Shown here: positions 11,601-26,600 of the stretch, piece by piece
How positions within the stretch are numbered: position 1 is the stretch's first letter
Layout: the number at the start of each line of letters is the position of its first letter
Assembly (NCBI RefSeq): GCF_037975245.1
Contig: NC_092563.1
Coordinates: forward strand, 15,765,094 to 15,829,093
Reading direction: 5' to 3'
DNA from: Apostichopus japonicus
Taxonomy: Eukaryota; Echinodermata; Holothuroidea; Aspidochirotida; Stichopodidae
Length of the DNA stretch: 64,000 nt
Translations under genes and position numbers: made by a program
The notes under the pieces: generated by a model
What the model was told of the DNA's origin: nothing
Databases searched by the model: none
What the model saw: the letters and a program-made list of their open reading frames with translations, nothing else

Positions 11601-14600
11601 CCAGTTGATCCAACGCAGAGAATAATTTTGTCCGGTATTGCATGCAAAGTGGTCAAAATTTCAATACAAATGGAAACATGTAATATATGTATAGCAATTT
11701 TTTTTTTACACCAGAACCATAGTATTTTATAAGACAAAAGGCTTCAGAGCCCCTTCAAAACTGCTACACAAAATTTTGAAAACTAAAATATCACCTACAA
11801 CTATTGAGAGAGTCTTGTAGACTTTTCCACGAATTGAATGTCAGTGAATGAGTAATTACTGCTTTTATCTCTTTGTCCCTTTTTCTCCCCTGAATGTTGG
11901 TAAATATCAGTCAATGAGAATGGGAACTTATAGACTAGGCTTAATTGGTTCTTGTCCACAGGATCTCTCTACAATATGTCCATTTATGTTGTGGTTATAA
12001 TAGACCAGGGGTTGTAGCTAAGGAAATCAGTGGATTTGGTTGGTTGGTTGATTGGCATATATGTAAAAGATAATACTTGAGTTGCTTGCCTATGAAAAGT
12101 CTGGTTGTGAGTTAGGATTTTTTTTTTGATGAGGTGTAAATTGGAAAGGAGCTAGATAAAAGGGTATTAAAGGCAAAAGATCTTTCCAGTAAATGTGGTT
12201 AGTCAATAAGCTATGTTGGAAAACACAGGGCTTGGTAGAAGAGAATTTAAGAAGCATACAGTGTGGAGGGACCTGGACATTTCTCTTGGCAAATTGTAAA
12301 TATTGTTTTATATTAAAAGTACCAATGGGATAGATCTCGCTTGGTTATCGTGACTGGGTGTGCAGGGAAAAAACTACTGCGAATTTAAAGATACACTATG
12401 ATTATTACCTCTTTTTTCTGTTTTTCTTCATTTTCAGGTCAAATGTACTCCAGTGGTTAAATATGACTGGGGAAGCAAGTACTATGTTGGGAACATGCTT
12501 GCCGTGAACAAACAATACGTTGTCTACGTCTTGAAGAGTAAGAGTTGTCATTATATTTGTTTTTTTATTTGGGGGGGGGGTGGGGTTTGTTCTGTTTTTC
12601 TTATTGTGGATTTCACTGCATACACTATAACCTTTAATAGATGTATGCCATCATGTTTATATTTCTAAAATGGAAAATATGTCTGCTCCAAAATACTGTA
12701 TGCTACAAGGATTGTGAAGGGGAGTGGGCAAGGATGATTAGAATGGAAATATTGACAATTTAAAGTTGATGTAACTGATTATAAATCTGGGTAAATTCTG
12801 CAGGAAAATGTTTCCAGTAGCTGCAAGAGCGTGATTAGTTACCTGGTTATTTTGGGTTCGGATGTGAGAGGGCAAGGAGGGTGGGGGTGTCAGGGGGTGG
12901 GGGAGGGGTAGGGCGGAAAGAAACTCCTTCCATTACAGTGACTCTGCCCCCTTCCTACTCTCCCCAGCCCCTCCTCCCACTCCAAAACAAACAAAGCTTT
13001 CAGTTTGTCCTCTGTTTTCAACTCTGCTGTTTTTCCTCTTTGTGAATACTTTGATCGGTGTTTATCGATTCTCTCCATCTCGTTTCTTCGACACCCAGTG
13101 CAAACAGGTTACGGTGTACGGGTCCTTAACCGACAGACTTCACAGAGGGCTCTGCTGAAGGGCTTTAAGGAGATGATTAACGACCTGGCGTTCTCCCATT
13201 ACAACTCTAACTTACTGGCCTGCGTGGATAGGATCGGCAGTCTCTCGGTCTGGAAGCTGATAGAGGAGGACGATCATACTATTACGTATCCTTATCATTT
13301 GACTTATTCTCTCATGTCTTCTTTTGTTTTCTTTTGTTTTCGTTTCGTTTTGCAGCAACTTTTTGTAATTTGATTACAAATTTTATGCTTTTAGTTTTAC
13401 GTTCTTGTGGGATGAAGGAGGAGGATGGGGGGTGGGGGAGGGGTGGGGGGTTAGTTGTAGGGAACTTTTCAGGTTCTTTGTGTGAGTCACAACTAATATG
13501 TAAGACATCCTGCTTTTCTTTGTTTGTTATTTGGTATGTATTACTATCATATTGTGCATTTTGACCTTGACTAATTTTTACCAGGAGCAAACTCATTTTG
13601 TCCGTGAACGGAGAGTCTACTCACCCCAGCGAGTACCATAGAGTCGTCTGGGGGCCCTACCTCCCTGAGGATCCCTCATCAGGGGAACCAGAGGGTAGTT
13701 ACCTAGGAGTCTCACATGATTCTCAGGTTGGTTTAATAGTGATCTGAATTATACTTCATTTAGTCAGATGATCCCCCTATTCTGAATGCTGAGCCACTTT
13801 TTTTTGTAAAAGTACCATGGAGTTGTTGTAGGGGGGGGGAGGATGGCTCTCTCTGATGACCCCTGGACTGGGGAGGGGACCTGAGATGAAGTTGCATTAT
13901 TCTCTTGGTTGGTAACTGATACATATTGTACTTTTATTGAGTTAAGAGAAGCCCCTTTCACAAATGCTGAGCCTCGTGTTGCAACTGGAGCTCTAGGGGT
14001 GGAGAGAGGATTAACTTACTTTATATTCAGTTACTTTACATGTTTTATATTAATCCACAAGGTTTTCTCCCAATTTGGGGACTCTTAGGTATGCCTTGTT
14101 ATCCATTTATTAATACTTTCCCCCCTGCTGATGAATGCTGGTGTTATTGGAAGTAGGGTGGATGAAATTTACTGGAATAGGAGGGCACAGGGTGGAGTGA
14201 ACTGTTCTTTGGAGGGAGATGGGAGGTGGGGATGGGGTGGGATTAACTTACTTTATATTCAGTTACTTGATATGGTTTATATTAATCCACAAGGTTTTCT
14301 CCCATTTGGGGACTCTTAGGTATGCCTTGTTATCCATTTATTAAGACTTTCCCCCATGCTGATAAAATGCTGGTGTTATTGGAAGTAGGGTGAATGAAAT
14401 TTACTGGAATAGGAAGGACAGGTGGAATTAACAATTTTTTGGGGAAGTGGTTGTGGGGGGGGGTAGCAGTTGGGATTATTGGGATCATGTTAGTTTCTTA
14501 ATCCTCATGGGATCAAGGGATAATCTTTATACCTTATTTTTCTGAAGGTGGAACTGTGGGACATTGAAGAAGACTTTCTAGAAGGAGTGGCATCGCCTGT

Positions 14601-17600
14601 ATCCAAAGAGGGTATTTCAGGATCGTTTATTTTGGTACCGAACGGCCACGACAGTGTAAGTTTACAGGCACTGTTTTTGTATTTCACATGGTTATCAGGA
14701 TTTAGCCTAACGCCTCCCACCTTCAATATCCCCCCCAAAAATTAAAAGGAGCATGAAAAGAAGAATAACAAATAAGCTAAACAATCACATCTATCAGTAC
14801 TAAGCCACAACAATTTATCAAAATATTATTTATTAAGTAAAGCATTCTTAACAAGAGAGTTGTTTTTTATTATTGTCATCTGTAATGAGGGTAGTCCTGC
14901 TCAGTGCAGAAGCACTGCTTTCCAGGGAAGCCCTCAATACAAAATACATATACAATATTTTGCAGTAGAAAAACGGTAAACATCTAAAAACACAAAAAGG
15001 ACGGCAAAAAGATAGACAAAAAAATATCAGACATCTAAACAAAATATATAAGTTTTCATATTGCGTTTAAAAATATTAACATGTGGCAAGCATTTCAAAT
15101 TTGGGGGAAGACTGTTCCACAACCTGCCTCCAGAAAATTTCAGGCTGTTTAACCATTCCCAGATCAAACAGAAGCAAGTAAAACATTAAAGCAGCTAGGT
15201 CTAGTTCTGTAAGAATGGTTATTTCTCAATAAAATTGTATCATTAGTAAGGTAATCTGGAGCCTACTTTACCTTCTTTATTTATATCCTTTTTGGTTTAG
15301 TTCTTTTGGCCTCTGTTCTTTCAAATGAATCATATTTCCCCATTTTGCAGGAGATAACAGATCTAGCCGTGGCCCCGGATGGGTCCGTCATGGCTACGGC
15401 GAGCCTGGACGGTACCGTCAAGTTTTGGGAGATGATTTGGGAATCGACCGACCCTCCTCGGAGACTCCACCGGTTCAAACCCCACGATGGCAAACCGGTA
15501 TCCAGTCTTCTATTCTGTGACAACCACAAGACACAAGACCCCAGGTAATGGTCCGAGAATTCATGCTGGCCAGTAAAGGACCTTTGACCACGGAATAAAA
15601 ACAAACTTACTGTATGTTTCATGCCTATAATCCATGCACTGACTTCAAAATAATCGTGAATATATTTAAATAAAATAATAATTGTTATTGATGATTTGTA
15701 GTAGACTCAAATAGATCAGTAAACTATAGTGACAATATAAATCTTGTCAAGACACAACAAATGAACTACTACAGAAGACATTTTGTCAAAGTTTCAAGTA
15801 ATACCACAGATTGGTAGAGAAAGTACTGATGATTTATTAACGATAACTTAAAACAAAAGAAGTGAATCCAAGCAATTCTTCCAACGAGTAATTTCTTTGC
15901 TCTCTGAGTACTATTTGTTAGCATTGCCTGCATCTTAAAGAGACTAGGCTAAGATTAAAACTATTAGACCTCCTTGACGTTTATACAAAAAAAGTCTCTT
16001 CATAGGATTTATGTAGCAGATAAGCAGTTTGTATACCATTTGTTGTTTAATTTCACACTATCAATTGTTTGCACATAACACAGATCTGTGTACAGTTAGG
16101 ATATCTATCTTACATGTCTTTATAACCATCAATCTTAAGTTCAAATTACAGTAACACTTTTAAGAATCTTAATGCCTTAACCTTTGGTGAAATTACTTTC
16201 TTTTCTTTTTTCTTTCTCTCTCTCTCTCTCAAGTGTCGCTTTTTGGCGGTTTCTGCTCACCGGTGCAGACTTCAATTCCGAAATCAAACTGTGGTGTACT
16301 GTCTCTTGGAAGTGTCTTCAGGTGGTTCGCTTCCTGACACCGGACCCTCAACCGTGCCTTAAAGTCTGTCTGGACCAGAGTGCTTCGTTTCTCATGGCTA
16401 CAGATATGAAAAGAAAGGTAAAGCTTAAAAAAAATATATATTTGTATATTATAGTCATTCGGCCAATTTTGAGATTATGCAGGAGTGAATTTTATTGTTT
16501 ACTTTTCATATTTTGTGCCCTTTTATTAATGTATTTATTTATTTATATTTTTGATTTGATTTATTTGTACCAAAGGTTTTCTATGTACTAAACCTATACC
16601 AAGACATACACAAGGGGCAATCACACTTCAGCTCTCTGTCCGAGTTTGTACTCAACGAACCAATGCTCAATTTTTGCGTAGCGACTGCGGGACAGATAAG
16701 AAGCAAACCAGGAGAGGAGGAAGATGGTGAAGAAGCTCAGTTATCAGGTATAGTTGATCGATCATTGATTATTCAATGATCAAAATCTAGTAATGGATAG
16801 CGTATATGTTGATAAATTTATTAGGTCATTGACGAAAAAATAATTCCCATACATATATATATATATATATATATAGTAAATAAATAAATAAAGAACAACA
16901 CACCAGACAAATTCCGCTTCGCGACCGGTTTCGTCCTTTTGGGACTCATCTGGAGGATCTTGTGTCACAGACCAAAGTCCGTACCACTCGACCACAGTGA
17001 TTCGACTGGTGTGTGAATGCGTATAAACTGGCTTTGTATAACTGTCATTGAGGGCGTATTACCCAAGTGTTATGATTGTACAGAGTGCATATATATATAA
17101 ACATTTATATATAAACATACATACACATATATATATATATGTATATATATTCATAAATCATATTCCTGTACCTTTCAGGTGAATTTTCAGATGTAGGAAC
17201 GAGCATCGACAATCATTCAGCCGCAGATGTTTCAGTTCTAGTGAAGATCTTTTGTGTCTTTTCAAGGTTGGTTCTTTTCTTCTGATAAAGAAAGTGTAAT
17301 GTGTTTGAGCTAATTTAATGTATTTTAATTTAATTTAGCTATGTTAGTTTAGTGATGACTTACAAAAATGGAAGGGCAATAAAAAATTAGATTCAAAACA
17401 TTTAAACCATATTGGTCAGTTTTATGATCATCCGTATGATGCACCATTTCAACCAGTCAGGCACCACTTATCCGTGGTAAAGTAACAAGTATCTAGTTAA
17501 CTATTCTCACTTTGATTACTTCCAGACTGACATTATTTACCTACTTCTTCTCATATCCATCCAGGGCTTTGCAGGAGTTACAGGTCCGTTTTCTGCCAAT

Positions 17601-20600
17601 CTCATCGGTTGATAATGATGTACCATGTGCCTCAGTCAGCACAACATCCAGGGAGGACATTGGTATGTAAACTTGCAAAGCCTTTGTATTAAGCAGCTCT
17701 CTAACATTTCTTTGTTATTCCAGGATTTAATCACAGTTGTGATATAACACAGTGTACTGGATATCCTCGGCCAATGTCTGCCAGTGATGCGGAAATAACT
17801 GTATCACTGTGAATTTAATCCGGTGGAGCCACTGAGTATAAAATGATAGGACAGTGGAATGACCGATATTGTTTTCAATCTTTAACTCCATGGAAGATTG
17901 CTTATACTTGTTTTAATGCCTCTGGAAGTTTCAGACTAGTGTTGCACTTTTTTAATGTGCCTATATACTATTTGATAACATTTTCAAGAGAGGTGGGGTA
18001 TAATAGGCACACTCAGAAATTATAGAAAAGTTGGTTCTTCATCTTGTCTAGTTCACACCACTGACCATCTGAACACCTTTCATGTGAAAGCTCTTCTTTT
18101 TTGTTTGATGTGAGTGTATCCTCTGTAGAAGATGTAGACCAAGTACCACTCTACAGCAGGTTGTAGAATTGTAAAGTTACTATGCAAAGCACGTAGTGCA
18201 AAAGCGATGTCTTTTGTTTCAAAGAATCAAGTCAAAGTGGTAGGTTGCAGAAATACCAAAACAACAGAACATTTAAGACAGCATTCAGAATATTATTATG
18301 CAGTTGATAACTCCATGTGTGTGAAGTCTGCTGTGGGTCTAATCCTTTATTTTGCTCATCCATACTGAAGCCAGTCTTGTGTTGTTAGGACAGCTAAAGT
18401 TTCATTGTAAGATACATACACATATATATATGTCTCTCCTAATTTTACGAATGCTTACAATTCGCTCGATCTGTCGAATCTGTCTGCCTTCACAGCTCTA
18501 CGAGATGGATTATCTGACGTGAGCTTCAGCGCCGCCGAGCAGTCCACAGATGCAGAGGGCTCTCAGCCCGATTTGATCGGAGGGATCTCGCCCGCACGGT
18601 CCGACCTCCAGCCCACACCGGCACAGTCCATGACCAGCAGTTTCACGTCCGAGTCCATCCAGTCACCCCTGATCACTCCAGATGCCTTGAGAAGCGGCAG
18701 TTTCAATCAGAAGGACCTCGGCACCCTCCAACAGCTGCGAGACAGTACGTCCAGTTCTGCCAGCAGTTTCACTCAAGTGACCAGGACGAACATGAGCACA
18801 GTGGAGGACATCATGAACCCTCAGAGTCCCAGCACCGGGGACGGCTCCCTCACCGTCACTCCCAGCTCACTGCAGGAACCCTCGCCAAATTCGAGCCGCG
18901 TCCTCACGCCCAGCCAAGTGCCGTTACCTCCGAGTGCGTCAGGGTCACGTGACACGAGCCTTCGGGCCGAGGAAGAAGAAGACGACAATGCTCCCAGGTC
19001 TCCCCCTAACACCCCCGAGGAAGGAGACCACGCGAACCTCAGCCGTGTGTCGGTGGCGTCAGCCGAGGATCTGGCCGAGAGGCTACACCAGCATCCGAGA
19101 CTGGAGAAGCGTCTCTCCGATTCCAGTGCAGAGGTCGCACAGATCCTGCAGAACGAAGACGGCCAGGACGCGGAGCAGTGGAGCAACGCGGACAGACAAG
19201 AGGACGACGACACGCCCGTAGGACCCCCCGCGATCCCTAAAGCAGAGGTCAAGGTGGGGGCTCTGGTGGACTTATCCTACTCTCCTATAGTCACATCCGT
19301 GGGGGTCGGGAACAGAGCAGAAGGTACGAACGGGGAAGTGGAGAGGCAGAACGTAGGAGAGGACGAGGAAGAAGAAACTAAGGAGGTCGCTGAAAGGTGA
19401 GTAGTTTATGAAAATATCTGTCGTATAATCACAATAGATTTGGCTGTACACTAAGTAAAACTTGAAGCAACCGGTTGTGATGTCAAAGTTGTACACTGAC
19501 AGCAAAGTGTAGTCTTTTCTTTGTTTTTTTAACCTTTACTGTTTTGACCTTGGATTGGAGTTGGTTCCAAATTTGCTTTAGATAGGCTATGTTCAGTTAT
19601 CAATACCTCCCCCACCCCGCCTAGTGACTACTGTATTCATATGTTGTTGATGCATCCCATTTCTGAAGAAGAAACTTTGTGGAAGATTTTAAAGACAAGC
19701 ACAGAGACAAATTTGTCAGTGCGCATCCATAACATTACAATTGCTTGCTCCAAGTCCACTGTTGATAGAAAACACGTCAGGTTAAAATGTTTGTGAATGT
19801 GGGTACATAGGAATTGAAATTTCACCTGGATGCTTAGGGTATCCTCCTTCATCATTAGTCGACACCTAAATATTCCTCTAAATCCTTTAATGTAAATGAA
19901 GTTTGTTTCCTTTGCAATTCTTTGAAGTTAGATCAAATTCCATCCTTCCTGGTAGACTATAGATTATATGCTTGCACAGTGTCTTTCTGTAATAGCCTTT
20001 TCATCAAATTAATGTTGATGAGCAAGTGTAATATGTAATGATCCCATTCAGTGCCTCACAATTTTTCAGTCCTACAAGTTTTTATATTTTGAACTTTTTT
20101 CAAATATTTTGTCTTTTTTATATTTTTTACTTTTTTCACTATTTTAAATGAAAGTTGATAATATAGGCTAATGAATGCAATTGTTATGTGGTTTTTGTAA
20201 CAGTTAGCAATCACAAAATTGACCCAAAATCAACTGAAAATTGCTAACAGTTATTGGACTTAATTGCTCAGCCACACCAGAATTTGGTGATAAATGAGGT
20301 CATGAAAACGCAGCTAGCTGTTCATATCTCACTCTCATTTGACCATAGCGAATGGCAATCCAGTGACGGGAGAATGCCCAACGACGAGAGAGAAGACCAT
20401 GAGGCCCAGGAAGGGACACCTAACATCCCAGTGCACCCTACCGTAGCAACTGTAAAGCAGACTGACATCATAGAATCCAGCAGTGCAACTGGGTCAGCAT
20501 AAGCCTAATTTATAATGTCTGTCATCTTGATATTGAACCAGTTTTGGCAGATTAGCATATAATCACATTAGACTCTGCTCAAAGATGCCAACATTTGCGG

Positions 20601-23600
20601 TTTAAGAAATACAAAATTGACAGTTATTTTGTTCACAAAGCAATTTGTAGTAGTTTGTTGGCATTCTAGACCAAATAAATATCCTAAGGAATAATGTCTG
20701 TTATCTTGATATTAAACCAGTTTTGATAGATTAGCATATAATCACATTAGACTCTGCTCAAAGATGCTGACATTTGCGGTTTAAGAAATACAAAATTGAC
20801 AGTTATTTTGTTCACATAGCAATTTGTAGTAGTTTTTTGGCATTCTAGACCAAATAAATATCCTAAGGAATAATGTCTGTTATCTTGATATTAAACCAGT
20901 TTTGATAGATTAGCATATAATCACATTAGACTCTGCTCAAAGATGCTGACATTTGCGGATTAAGAAATACAAAATTGACAGTTATTTTGTTCACATAGCA
21001 ATTTGTAGTAGTTTTTTGGCATTCTAGACTAAATAAATATCCTAAGGAATAATGTCTGTCATCTTGATATTAAACCAGTTTTTGATAGATTAGCATATAA
21101 TCACATTAGACTCTGCTCAAAGATGCTGACATTTGCGGTTTAAGAAATACAAAATTGACAGTTATTTTGTTCACATAGCAATTTGTAGTAGTTTTTTGGC
21201 ATTCTAGACTAAATAAATAGGAGGCATTAAACCAGTATAATATTAGCTGAATAGACTCAAATGTTAGCTTATCTTGTAGGATTTTATGACGTCTCAAAGG
21301 ATTGAAATGTTGTAATAGAATATGCAGTGTCCTTGCCTTTAAGCCATATGGTAGAGGCTATTTTCCACTGCACTGAGTATTGACCAAATATCAGTGGTTT
21401 GATTCTTCATGATTGATACAGTTGCAATGAAACTGCAAAGAATGTACAACAGGTGTTTCTATACACAGAGCTGCTGTATTTTTTTAATCAAGTTGCCATG
21501 CAATTGCAAAGAATGTATAACAGGTCTTTTTATATACAGAGCTGTTGTATTTTCCGAATCAAGTGGCCATGCAATTACAAAGAATGTATCCAGGTGTTTC
21601 TTTACACAGAGCTGTTGCATTATCTGAATCAAGTTGTCATGCAATTACCAAGAATGTAAAACAGGTGTTTCTATATGCAGAGCTGAATCAAGTTGCCATG
21701 CAATTACAAAAAAATGTATAACAGGTGTTTCTATACACAGAGCTCAGAGCTGTTGCATTTTCTGAATCCAGTTGCCATGCAATTACAAAGAATGTTTAAC
21801 AGGTGTTTCTGTACACAGAGCTGTTGTATTTATGTTCCTGGTTTAATGATAAATATGTTAGTAGACTTAATACGTATGACTTAATACTTATGATACCCAA
21901 GTTGTATGTCTCAAATTATTTCCTGACAAAGGAAGCTCTCCACACTTCTTCTACTTTGTTTTCTTCCATGTGCTGTGAGGATGTTCACTAAGTTTGATCA
22001 TATCAGATACTTCCTGTTTGTTCACTCTGGCAGTAACCAGGTGTATAAATGGGGACCTGCGAGGTAACTTGTAAATATAGTTGCGTGCGCCGGTTTGTGG
22101 CTGCATCCTATGGGAAGTCCCCCGGGGACACGTGGTTGTGGTGCACTGTGGTGCCCCAGGAGAGATTGATTGAATTGTGCACACTTTGGTGTGTGGGTGT
22201 GACAAGTTACCAATGACCAGGGGTTAATAATAATCAGCGCACTGAGACTTAAGTGTGTATTTGCGCTTTATAAGAACTGTGTATTATTATTATTATTATT
22301 ATTGTCCCAATATCTATAAAAAAAAAAATCAATTTTTCCTTTTGCAAGATATCTTATCCTCTTTTTTTCTTCTTCTTACGTTCATCGTCAGATCCGAAAG
22401 CGAAACCGCCAGCGGAGATGCCAGGAGGGAGTCCAGGAGGAGGAGAGCGAGAGGCAGCCACTCGGAATTGGATAACCAAACAGCAGGCGAGATGCAAGAG
22501 GTATTCATTTAGTTACAAAGAAATGAAAAAAAATATATATATAATTTTGTTTTTTTAATTTCCTAGCTATTCATAAATGGGAACCCAGATTAAAATGGCT
22601 CCAAAGTGAGTACAAAATATATAAACGTTCCATGGTAATATAAAAAGAAAATTGAGATATATAATATAAGTACACTGTAAATGTGGCAGTTCTCAGAAGG
22701 CTATGAGATGAAGATTGTCAAACATTTTGTAGCTGTCATGGAACAGTTGGAAATAGTACATTTGCAAGTTTTAAAAACAATGTTGTAATGGTACCAAATG
22801 TTTTTTTTTTTTAAATTTTTTTTAAGGTTATTGTAAAGTGTCTTTATATGAACGGTGGATGCTAAAATATTGTACGATTTGGATTTGCTGAAAATATTAC
22901 AAACTTTTTGCCAAGAATTTTGCTGGGTATCAATGAAAATTCCTTCTTTTTTCTTTGTAATAAGATCAAAGCACTTTTGAGTAAAGTCATGGCAGCCTTT
23001 GAACACCAGCAGGACGATATGACGAAGCTAAGACAGGATATCACCAAATCGCAGCAGTCCAACAGCATCATACAGTCCATGAAATCAAGAATCGAGAAAC
23101 TGGAGAAGAACATCAACACCAAAGTAGATACCCTCGTAACCGAACACGCCAAAGGAGAACGTATCCTTTATTTATTAACTTACTTTGTGAGTGGATGAAA
23201 GCGTTGGCGAATTGGTATCGCTGGTGTCTATGGTCTTACTGTTTAAATTGTTTTGGTAGTAAAGCTCTAAGCCATATGGCCTGGGAGGTTACAGTTCCCA
23301 TAGATTGATATGATAAACCAGACAACTACTTCAATGGGGATTCTACAGCATTTCTACTGGGGGGGGGGGGGGTGGGTGTCATATGAGCGTTTCTCCCCAG
23401 GGGGGTGTCATATCGGTCCTAACCGAGCCGTAGATACGGCTCTGTGTCCTAATACACGTAATATTTACTGTTTACAGGACTCTGAGGAATTTGTAAAGAG
23501 CTGTTACATATCTCAAAACTAAGTGCCAGTTGTGAAAATAATTTTTCAGAAAGATCTCGTCTTCAAAACGATAAGAATTGCAGGTCCAGTCCAGTATGTT

Positions 23601-26600
23601 CCATGTCGGAAACTGGTATACAATTTGACCAGTGCTCAATGAGCAATAACTCATCCAAAACATGTTCTTTTAACTTTATATAAGCAACAGAGAATCGCTG
23701 AATGACAAGCAACACCATTCATCCTTTGAAAATTTTCCATGCGTCGTAAACGTTATGTTTTTCCCACTGAGTTTTGTGTTGCATCCGAGGGACTGACTAA
23801 TGGTACGTGTGTTAGACTAAGAGGTCCAGCGACTTTAATTGATGAAACTCCAGATGTTGAAAGGGTCTCTTCTCAAGAATTAAAAAGTGCTGTAGAAATA
23901 CAACCTTGACTGATAGCAGTGCTTTTTAACGATTTCCAACATTTCAAAATTAATTTTGTGCCTAAAAGTCTTCTTTTATAAATTTGAATTGAATTGGATC
24001 AAATTGAAGAGATGAAAACGGAGTATATAGATTCAGGAATGAAAAGAAACACGAACCGTTTAAATTGATCTCAGAAAATCCATTCCATGAGTAGGTTCTG
24101 GTTAAAGAGTAAAAATAAAAGCAAATTTGGATCTTCTTAACGTGACATTGTCTTCAGGCCAACGACTAGACACACTTCTCCAAGATCGGCAGAGAACGGA
24201 CAAACAGAGGCAGGAACAACTGTTGGAGACGGTGAAGACTACTGTAAAACAGATGGTAAACCAATCAGTAACTCAGAACCTGGGCAAGACAATACAAAAG
24301 GAAGTTATGCCTGGTGAGTCACAACCGGACAAGCTTTTGAAGAATTCCTATGGGGGGGGGGGGTGGAGGTGGGAGTGGAGGGGTGTTATTTTCTAGATTC
24401 CTCGATTGTGTCTATATGTTCCGAGAATTACTTCAAGACCTCCAACAGTCGTTTTGCTCATAGATGGATAATATGGTGATGAAAGGAAATACCTGATTCA
24501 ATTCAATTCAACCAACAATGTTTAAAGAATTTACAGTGATATGTTCATACAAGAGACTAAAAAACATGATAAATGGTTCAGGGCATTACACAAGGAAGCT
24601 ACTAAATGCTGGTGGGATGTGAATCCCCCTTTACAGAGAAAAAGAAAACATGCTCATGACTGGAAAAGAACAATAGAGTTAAACAGTATAAAGGACAATA
24701 AAGAACAATACGGTTAAACAGAATAAAGGACAATAAAGAACAATACGGCTAAACAGAATAAAGGACAAAACATTAAACAGAATGAAAGGGGGCAAGGGCA
24801 TGGCTAATCAGATAGCAAAGTAGGATTTGTAATTTCTTTCAAAGCTTAGAAGGGAAGAAGAATTTTTGTCGAGTCATTCCAGGTGAAAGGTCTTAGATAT
24901 CTTATGTTACGAGGCATCTTTTTCACATTGAAACACTTGCAATGTACATACATATAAGTGCAAAGGAAACAGTTTCTGGCAACTCTTGATAAAAAATTAA
25001 TAGGGATCCCCAATAATGGTTACGTTGGCATCCAAGATGGTCCATGAACTTTCTGGTCCTGTTCGATTCAACGATTCACATAAGGCAGCCTCCTTCTTTT
25101 GATCTCGACAGAAATATCGGAGTCGTTATCGGGTCTGACCACTCAACTTTCCCAGATTGCTGCAGAAAAGATGACGACCACTGATCAACAGTTGAGAGAA
25201 AATATCAGTAAATTAATTAAAAACAGGGTGAGCTTTTGTCTTAAGTCTCTGATTAATTCACAGTATATCCAGAGAGAGGAATCACAACATCATTCATCAT
25301 TCGTCAATCAATTTGTACACAGCAAGCTCAAATGAGTAGTTCCCGAGAATTTGCTCGGAAATGAAGAACGCCAATTGATATCAATCGGTAGATTATAGTT
25401 GCTGTATTTGAAACGGATGATGAACGTTGTCTATATTTAATACTGACTGAAATTTTGTCAACAAAAAATTTCATATCATTTGATTTTCTTACAATGTCTG
25501 CAGCAATCATGGTATTCTGGAAAAGCTTAAAAAAAATTTAAGCTCAGTAGGTAGACCAGGGGACTAATCAAAAGTTCACCTGTTTGAATCCTGTTGTCTA
25601 GACGATATGATCTTCGCGCTATTTAAATGTCTGTATTAAATTTATTGTCTACATTCCATTGTTTGCTATTGTTCTACATTCTATTGTCTACATTCTATTG
25701 TTTGCTTTATATCACCCCTTCATACACCTTCCATATTTTTGGGGTAACTTTCTTTTGCAGGTTTTCAGGTTTTCGGTTTTCAGGTTTTCTACTCACTCTG
25801 AGATTCATCACTAAGTTCATAGATGTCTCTTGCTAATGAAGCTTTCAATTTTTTGTTTGGTGTGGTTTGTATTTTATGATACTGACCTATGTTGTGAGCT
25901 TGACAGTGATTGACTTAAAGGAGAGTATTAACTTCAAAATTGAACCGAACGAAACACACCATAAAGGTCAACATACCGATGAAGTATCATAAAGAAAAAG
26001 GGGGGGGGGGGAAAAAACAGGGACAAAACTTTCTTGAAGTTATTGTTAACTGTATTCTTGTCTTTGTTTCATATTGCTTCTACTCTAATGAATGTACTTT
26101 TGGTATCATGTGTCACTATAAACTTTTTCAACCTCACAGAACTTTGGAGATAACATAGCCCAGAGTGCTGCGCAGGTGATGGCCGGCACCATCACCCAAT
26201 CTTATCGGGACAACTTCTTCAAGAACGTCATCCCTGCCTTCGATAACGCCTGCAAGAACATGTTTCAACAGATGGCTGTCTCCTTTCAAGCAGGCACGGA
26301 CCAATGTAAGTCAAAAGTAGCATGTAATCATTGCCTATTGTTTTGTTTGAGTGAAAATCTGATTTTTCTCCCAAAAATCTGATTTGTTAGGATATTCAGT
26401 CTGTTTTTTTGTGTTAAGAGGTTGGCATCTCTGCCTATTGTTTCGTTCCCATCTTGAGTAGTAGATTGTATCTGTGTCTGTTCATTAGACTGGTATTGCA
26501 CACAAAGGAATGTCTGTTACGGCAATACGAAAGGTCTTGTAGTTCTCTTGTGGATGAGTTATCGGGTAGCTGTCTAATTTACAGCAGGTCGTAATCCCCA

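Larger units (their letters stand above)
12438..17662 (+). other. EDC4: EDC4 exons 6-14: WD40 beta-propeller domain
   Basis: These nine exons encode the N-terminal WD40 part. Repeat-like cores are visible as AFSHYNSNLLACVDRIGSLSVW, split by the reader into HYNSNLLACVD and GSLSVWKL; DSQVELWDIEEDF across the exon 8/9 junction; PDGSVMATASLDGTVKFWE; and LLTGADFNSEIKLWCTVSW. In the known protein this domain contacts the decapping activator DCP1 and gives P-body localisation. The block ends in VLVKIFCVFSR-ALQELQVRFLP, equivalent to the end of the vertebrate propeller. No frameshift or internal stop was found. Confidence 0.9.

Noticed and set aside
18821-19252. Long minus-strand frame opposite EDC4 exon 15
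   Set aside because: It is an antisense shadow of a GC-rich exon. The plus frame matches EDC4 and is spliced in phase at both ends.
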